The notes beneath the pieces were generated by a model. It had not been told where the DNA came from and made no database searches. It worked only from the letters and a program-made list of their open reading frames with translations. A stretch of 25,000 nt of DNA from Bigelowiella natans CCMP2755 (taxonomy: Eukaryota; Cercozoa; Chlorarachniophyceae), in assembly GCA_000320545.1 (NCBI GenBank), contig ADNK01001387.1:27501-52500 (forward strand), given 5' to 3'. Each line of letters opens with the position of its first letter. The stretch's first letter is position 1. This document shows, in pieces, positions 19,573 to 25,000 of the stretch. Both the position numbers and the translations under genes were made by a program.

Positions 19573-22500
19573 TTGTGTGTGTGATTTTTGTATTGATGAC
19601 GAGCCTGTGACTAAACCCACCTCCTCCACAGGTGCCTGGTATATGGTTGAAGCCAGGGACGAGCAAGCTCCACTTCCGTACCGGAACTAGCCCGAATAGT
19701 AACGATGGTTGCGACCCGACTGAATCCCTCGGCCTGAACCGCTACTACTCCATCAAGATGGAGGTTTATCAGAATAGCACCATCAAGATCTTCTACGATG
19801 GAAGGCAAGTGTGCAGCAGGACGATGTCCGGGGCCATCTACCCTGCAGGTAGCATCGTCACCGTATACGTTGGTGACCCCTGGCACACATCGCCCAACGC
19901 AATGCTGAAGGATCTGTCCTACCGCAAGAATGATCCGAACAAGCGCCTACTCGGCACTACCGATATGCTTCAAGGGATGACCTGGTGGAGAGTCAACTTG
20001 CTAGCGGTCTACCCAATCGCTATCGTGCGGGTCATGAGTCGAGGGGATTGCTGCGCCGATGAGCTCCGAGGCTTCCAAGTGCAAATCAGCAATAGCGTGA
20101 ATAATGCCAGCTACATCTGCAATCCCAGCGGGTAAGTGGCTCAAATTAGAATGATGTTGATGCTGATGTTGTGATAGCATTGTAGTAGCCATGATTACAA
20201 TAGTCATTAGTATTGCGACGATATCTGTATTGTTGGTTAGATGAAGGGCAGAGTTCTCTCGTTGTTCATTTTATGCTGGTGTTTGTATTGCTACTCTAAC
20301 GATCAGGGCTGGAGAAACGCCTCTAGCAGAGTGGTACTACGTCTCTTGTCCTTCGGTCTCTGGCGATGTAGTCACCATAATAAGAAACAACACAAATGCG
20401 TCTCTATCGCTCTGCGAGGTTGAAGTGTTTAGCCACGGGCACAACATCACCGTAGCGCCTACTCGATCTCCTATCACTTCCTCACCGACATCGTCACCTC
20501 TGACACAGTCACCAGCAACGATGACTCCCACATGTTCCCCCCGTACAGATTCACCTTCTTGCACCCCAACGACATCGATGCCTACTACGAGGGCGCCTTC
20601 TTTCTCCCCGACGAGCTGCTCTCCAACTCTCTCCCCATCGAGCCTCGCTCCGACAAGCCTCGCGCCAACCTCGTGCGCACCCTCCAGCCTCTCACCATCA
20701 ACAACATCTCCCACATCAATCTCACCTAGCACATTGGCCCCATCGAGCCTCTCTCCGGCGACGATATCTCCAACACTTGAACCCCCAAAGGCGGTATTAG
20801 CCCAGCTTAACGACGCCGTGACTGCTTTGGTCGTTACGTTCTCTCGGGAAACGAATGCCCCCTCCTTGAGCTGCGACGAGTTGTTGTCCTCGAGCACGAT
20901 AAGCTTGCTTGGGGCAAGCCCGAGCTGCTTATGGAGGTCGCTCTCTGAGCTACAGGTGAATATAGGTCCTGGTTTTCGGGTTGAGTTGGGAAGTCTCATT
21001 GGGGTGAGAGGAGGCAAGATAATGGGAATCGAGCCAGGCGCCAATCTCCATAAAGAATCACACGCATTGCCGCTACGACCACCTACCAATCCCCCAGCAG
21101 TCGTTGCCTATGCGTACGGGCCGGAATTTATCGGTGCGTATATAGTCGAATGATGAAGTCTGACTAATATGCTAGATTTTTTTGTCTTGATATGATGCAA
21201 AAAACGCACCCTCGATAATACCGCATCACCCTGTAGAAGTGACATTGTTTACTTGTTGCCATTGCATTGTACAGGTGGATGCGCCGCGACAGTCGATCTC
21301 CGAGCCACCACCTCCGGCGCGGCAGGAAAAGAGATATCGCTAGAATGGAAATTTGTCGGTTCCTCGGAGCTTGAAGCTATCAATGCGACCGCCCAGAACT
21401 CCCTGAGCAGCATCGATGCTGGCATTGCCTTGCTGCCTCCCAGATTGTTTCATCTCCATCGAGCTTTGAAAAACATTACTAGCACCACTTTGCACAGGCT
21501 GCTTGAGCTCCCCGCCTTGAATCTGACCATGGATCAACATTACGATTTTGCTGTGAGAGCAACGAACTGGCTCGGGGACAGCGGCATATCGGAGATATTT
21601 CGTCTCCGGAAGGTAAAAGGCTTGTCACGGCCTACAATCTTCATGCCTTCTCCACTACAGATCACCGTTCAGCGCTCCCGCAAGCTCGGCATCAAGGTGC
21701 GAGTTAGGCCACCTTCATGTATGGAGTCAAGGATGCGTATGGGAGTGCAGGGCCTATGGACTGTATTAGCCAACATCGGTACGTACCATTGTCACTTCTA
21801 CCGACATCATCCTTAGTGATGTAACTTAGGCTTGTCAGTGCAAATACTCGGTATAATTTGTAATGTTTTCAAACACATACCGATGCCAGAAGGGCGGGGA
21901 TTTTGTTGTTTAAGGTTTGGGGTGTTAAGCCGCAAGATTCCTCTGCCCTGTGTTCGCGGCTCGTAGCTGCGCAATATATACTTTCCGCTATTGTTATTAA
22001 CCTCTTCATAGTACTGCAAGCCCTTTGATCCTTTTATAATTACAATACTGATGTATCTTTTGATTCCCATGCTTATCTAATTATGGATTTTACATCGCCA
22101 GATAATATCAAGATTCCTGACCCGGAAAGTCTATATCTCTCACTGCCTCCCAATACCCTTAGCGTGGGTCGCGATTACCATTTTAGGCTCTTTGTAAAGG
22201 CTGTTAATGTGCTCGGGCAGGAAACAGGCAATGCTAATGTAACCTTCACTGTGCGAGTGAAGGAGGAACCGGTGGTGGCGAAACTACGAGGCGGTATAAA
22301 GAGGGTTGTTTTCGTCGGTGATAGTAGTGGCCACTCGACGGGTAGCGTCTTGAGCATTGATGCCTCAGGAAGTCGGGACCCCATTTACCCGGAGAACATC
22401 CTAATGTACAACGCAACAGTCTTTGACACTAGGACGGGGGTCAAGGCAGCCTCGGTCACTTCCGTACTACCCAAGATGCAATTTCGTTCAGAACGGCTTA

Positions 22501-24916
22501 CGGCGGGGAGCGAGTACCGAATTGCTTTAAATGTGAGCAGTGTGGATGGCTCTGGCAGAAGAGATACGAGATACGCCCTCGCCACCCAGTTGATCCAGAC
22601 GACATCGGAGAGAGTGCCAATATTCAGCATCACTTCCTCTGGCAAATCCTCGCTCGAGTCGTTTAACACCGATTCGAAGCTCTCTCTCAGCGCCGTGTTT
22701 AACCCCGCTGGGCCGTCTCCTCTTGCCGGTTCCTTCAACTGGTCATGGACATGGGATTCACCGAACTTTCCGGGCATGGACTTTTCCCAGCTTCTAACAC
22801 CTCCCGACGGCTCCTCGCCCAACTTGGTTCTAATGCCAAGAGCCTTGACTCCCGGCTACACGTACACATTCACGTTCACGGCTAGGTCGAACGCGACCGG
22901 CAGCGTGGCTTCTGCCTCGATAGCGATCGTAACGAATCTTCCCCCCTCCCTTGGCCAATGTACCATCACACCAAGCCAAGGCATGGCTTTGATTACCGAC
23001 TTCCGACTGAGTTGCCACGGCTGGAGTGACACCGACCTTCCCCTACAATATCGTTTCGAGCAGGTAAGTTCTCCTGGGGGCACCGCCCTTTCAACACCAG
23101 CTCTCGCATTGCCTACTACGCAGCAGGGAGGAGGGGAGGAGGAAGAACCAAGCTACTTCCAGCTTTGTGACTGGAGGTTGCTGGAGGAATGTGTCACTCA
23201 GCTTCCTGCACCAGAAAAACCGGGGGCACTGCTAAATGTACGGGCAACAGTTGCCGACTTTTTAGGCGCTAACGCGTACACAAATGTGGTCGCAAATGTC
23301 ACCCAGGCACGGGACTTGCAGATAGCAGATGTGACTGGGAGGCTGCTCGATTCGTTCGGCTCTGGGGACCTCCAAAGCCTCGCGGTTGGAATCCTGGGCT
23401 CGATGTCCTACCTTAGATCACCGCTAGGCAAAGATTCAAACAACGCCACTTCAGTTGGCAAGTTTCGCGAGGAAATTCTTGGAATGCTCGCTACGCTATC
23501 ACCAGCTAGAGGAGATGGATCCGCCAGGCAGCTGAGTCCTTCAAACGCTGCCTCATTGTTAGCCATTGTAACAGATTTTACAAGTCCTCAGGAACTTACT
23601 GGATCAGCCGTGGGGTCTGCAATTTCACTACTTGATGACATAAATTCCAAGCTCTTAGGTCGAAAAAGCAACGATAGCATTGATGGCCAGATGCTCGTAA
23701 CAACAACGAGTGCTCAGGCAGAGCAGGAGGAGGAGGAGGAGAGTGATGGGAACGCTGCTGAGACTGTTCGAAACTCGTTAACTACGTTGTCCAATCTCAT
23801 CTCTGCCACAGCCGCATACAAGCAAGATCAATCAGCGTTGCCGTTATCGTCGGTTTCTTCGTCAACATCAGGTCGCTTGGAGTCGGTCGCTTCAGCATCT
23901 GCTTACGCTCTCGCCGCGCGAACCATGCCTGGCGAGAAAATCTCCCGAGCGAAAGCAGCGTCTGCCCCAGGCCGGGTTCCAATTGAACTCGCTTCGATTA
24001 AGCTTAGCAGCACCGAGGAAGAAACTCTTATCGACGGACTCCTCACCCGCGTCGTTCTCCCCCCAATTTCCTCACTGACATCGCTAATTGGAAATGAAGA
24101 AAGGAGCGGAGTAGGTGCGACGTTCGTCGTCTCCGCTGTAGGATTTCAAGGCTCAGCTGTTTTCCCCGTCACGAATACAACGTTGGCCGATGTTAACGCG
24201 AATTCCACCGCAGATGACAACATGAAGACGAGGCTAAAGAGTAGCAGCGGCCTCTACGTCGGAGGCTTGATAGTGATCGAAATTCGTAATGAGAGCGCAG
24301 GGGGGGGGGCTCTCAAGATCACAAATGCGTCCAAGCCCATTCGCTTTGAAGTTCCTGCAGGTCAAAACCTCTCACACTTCTCTGGCGGTAGGGTGGCAAT
24401 ACGGGACATGATGGTGCCTGTTTGTATGTACTGGAACGATGAAACCAGGCACTGGAGTCGTGATGGCGTCTGGGCCCTGAACTTTTCCGAGACTACTAAC
24501 TCAACAGTATGCGAAACACGCCATCTTACCAGCTTCACCAGCGATGCAGCCTTTAGAGTTGAGGTAAAGAACAACACCTTTCCATTTTATGTCAGTGCGC
24601 TTGTTCAGCGATAGCTATCAACAGCTTTCACCACAGCAAGGTCATCATCATCCTTATTTTTTGCCTCCTAAATTACAATCAGGTAAACCAGATCTCAGCA
24701 GAGGACGTCAGTTTCGATGCGTTGGACCCGACACAGAATCCAGTTATGGGCCTCCTCATTGCAATCGTGGGCTGCTTCCTGCTAGCTCAACCGCTCGTGT
24801 GTGCCCTAGACCATAGAGATGAATTCAGCACCAAGATTGGCTCAGCGAAAGAAACGCAGAGGATCCAAAATGAGAAGGATTTTTGGATGGGCAAAAACCA
24901 CATCCAGTATATCAAG
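16304..24916 (+). CDS. Large REJ/GPS membrane protein with N-terminal lectin domains (3' end outside window)
   Basis: Polycystin-1/REJ-type surface protein, probably for adhesion or recognition. Exons seen: 16304-16458, 16614-16776 (or -16797), 16967-17086, 17297-17434, 17648-17678, 17933-17991, 18264-19388, 19632-20131, 20307-21133, 21275-21778, 22102-24563, 24683-24916, about 2106 residues, phase-consistent. Order: short hydrophobic start (MRWNSGLFWIPFLAWY, candidate signal peptide); LamG/ConA-like domain (HVAVTR, WYINGN, FKGKMRGFYIYDEAL); three tandem modules ending in IVLD, VSWIAFE and FVVLA (about 223-475); F-type lectin domain from about 492 to 803 interrupted by a second ConA-like module; Ser/Pro/Thr linker; a CSSLF-like Ig/REJ stretch and REJ region (about 920-1900); GPS with CMYWNDE and RHLTSF (1982-2018); transmembrane helix 2049-2069. 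A donor at 24917 shows the gene continues, as expected for more membrane helices. Early exons, especially the ends of exons 2 and 3, are approximate. Confidence 0.9.
19071..20433 (+). other. F-type lectin (fucolectin) domain split by an inserted ConA-like module
   Basis: The first half is VSLAFNKPTEQSS...SKAVDGNPD...GSCSQTENGHANP (about 492-534). The second half resumes at WWRVNLLAVYPIAIVRV (715) with RGDCC (734-738), then WYYVSCP and LCEVEVF (to about 803). These are the fucolectin/tachylectin-4 hallmarks, including the adjacent Cys pair. Between them, about 180 residues form a separate beta-rich module (YILEFKLKVMG, GWGSIVHFTT, DNCCKNGDRVPGIW, HFRTGT, FYDGRQVC, VTVYVGDPW). The sugar-binding pattern RxDx4[R/K] reads RGDCCADE, so the third basic residue is missing. 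Confidence 0.85.
19509..19583. repeat. (AT)n-(GT)n compound microsatellite in an intron
   Basis: An AT run (19509-19550) followed by a mainly GT run (19551-19583), inside the intron at 19389-19631 that interrupts the ConA-like insert of the REJ gene. Confidence 0.95.
20455..20787 (+). other. Ser/Pro/Thr-rich linker of the REJ-domain protein
   Basis: About 110 residues with S/T-P recurring every four or so positions (APTRSPITSSPTSSP and similar). It is likely an extended, O-glycosylated stalk between the lectin head and the REJ region. The period makes a long open frame on the opposite strand, which is a shadow. Confidence 0.9.
23064..23162 (+). other. Possible facultative intron inside the REJ exon
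   Basis: CAG|GTAAGT at 23064 and TTCCAG at 23162 bound 99 bases with no stop and a length divisible by three. The encoded piece (VSSPGGTALSTPALALPTTQ... with a GGGEEEEP run) is low-complexity. Both spliced and retained forms keep the frame, so this may be a normal intron or an alternatively spliced exon segment. Confidence 0.5.
24423..24805 (+). other. GPS motif and first transmembrane helix of the REJ-domain protein
   Basis: The GPS begins at CMYWND and includes RHWSRDG and CETRHLTSF. The H-L-T cleavage tripeptide is retained, but the usual Cys after WSxxG is Val and the usual CxC pair is CET, so only two of four Cys are seen. After one intron follows NPVMGLLIAIVGCFLLAQPL, a 20-residue hydrophobic helix (24740-24799 or so), and a charged cytoplasmic segment (DHRDEF), the order found in polycystin-1 relatives. 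Confidence 0.8.
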
Positions 24917-25000
24917 GTACAACTGAAAATAGAAGGACAGTATTTCATTCATTTCGATGGTTAATGTCCCTAGTCGCCGTCGTATTGGCAGTAATTTTTA
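24917..25000 (+). other. Start of the next intron of the REJ gene, cut by the window edge
   Basis: Begins with GTACAA after the codons YIK; the frame beyond soon stops (TAA at 24962). No acceptor is seen before the window ends. Confidence 0.6.

Noticed and set aside
19397-19666. A minus-strand open frame with Thr-His and Ile-Tyr repeats
   Set aside because: It is a translation of the AT/GT microsatellite in an intron of the REJ gene.
20337-21089. A 250-codon open frame on the minus strand, rich in Gly/Val/Asp/Glu
   Set aside because: It is the complement of the Ser/Pro/Thr-rich linker of the REJ gene; the periodic codons of the real frame keep the opposite strand open.
1-25000. tRNA, rRNA, CRISPR array, bacterial operon or viral genes
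   Set aside because: No cloverleaf, ribosomal RNA segment, spaced repeat array, prokaryotic gene organisation or viral hallmark protein was recognised.

Overview
This window is nuclear DNA from a microbial eukaryote. Most genes are split by short introns (about 50-240 nt, mostly GT-AG), there are no bacterial operons or Shine-Dalgarno sites, and the gene products are eukaryotic: calcineurin A, a Ras-superfamily GTPase, an AGC/GRK-like kinase and a REJ/GPS adhesion-type membrane protein. The Ser/Pro/Thr-rich linker and the lectin/REJ architecture of the last gene recall stramenopiles and other algal protists. That placement is inference; nothing here fixes the species. I built the exon models by hand by requiring donor, acceptor, reading phase and family conservation to agree. 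Five of the seven gene models (calcineurin, GTPase, CYTH-like, polar protein, kinase) close from ATG to stop with consistent phase. The REJ gene is consistent throughout but runs off the right edge, and the small membrane-protein gene may lack a 5' exon.

Layout. 1-1378: gene-free, CTAG-rich. 1379-3639 (-): calcineurin A catalytic subunit, 8 exons, 582 aa. 3640-3999: head-to-head promoter region. 4000-5597 (+): divergent Ras-like GTPase, 7 exons, 312 aa. 5598-6564: tail-to-tail spacer. 6565-6942 (-): small single-pass membrane protein. 7506-9046 (+): CYTH-like conserved protein, 11 exons, 247 aa, with one apparent GA-AG intron. 9047-9971: tail-to-tail spacer with a hairpin element. 9972-11281 (-): polar, probably disordered protein, 4 exons, 305 aa. 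11505-13636 (-): AGC/GRK-like kinase, 13 exons, 436 aa, with a probable GC-AG intron and an MGAC acylation-type N-terminus. 13637-16303: a 2.7-kb spacer with degenerate repeats and a second copy of the hairpin. 16304-24916 (+, continues past the window): a very large secreted/membrane protein with LamG-like, three tandem WIAFE-type modules, an F-type lectin domain interrupted by a second lectin-like domain, a Pro/Thr linker, REJ region, GPS and first transmembrane helix.

Functional themes. Calcineurin, the GTPase and the kinase are signalling genes, and the REJ protein is a probable surface receptor or adhesion molecule. Their proximity is not evidence of a shared pathway.

Most notable: (1) the F-type lectin domain split by an inserted ConA-like module of about 180 residues; (2) GA-AG and GC-AG introns in neighbouring genes; (3) CTAG-repeat islands found in the gene-free stretches next to gene 3' ends and not in the head-to-head ones; (4) a two-copy hairpin element; (5) an inverted copy of the kinase start-codon region in its own upstream spacer.
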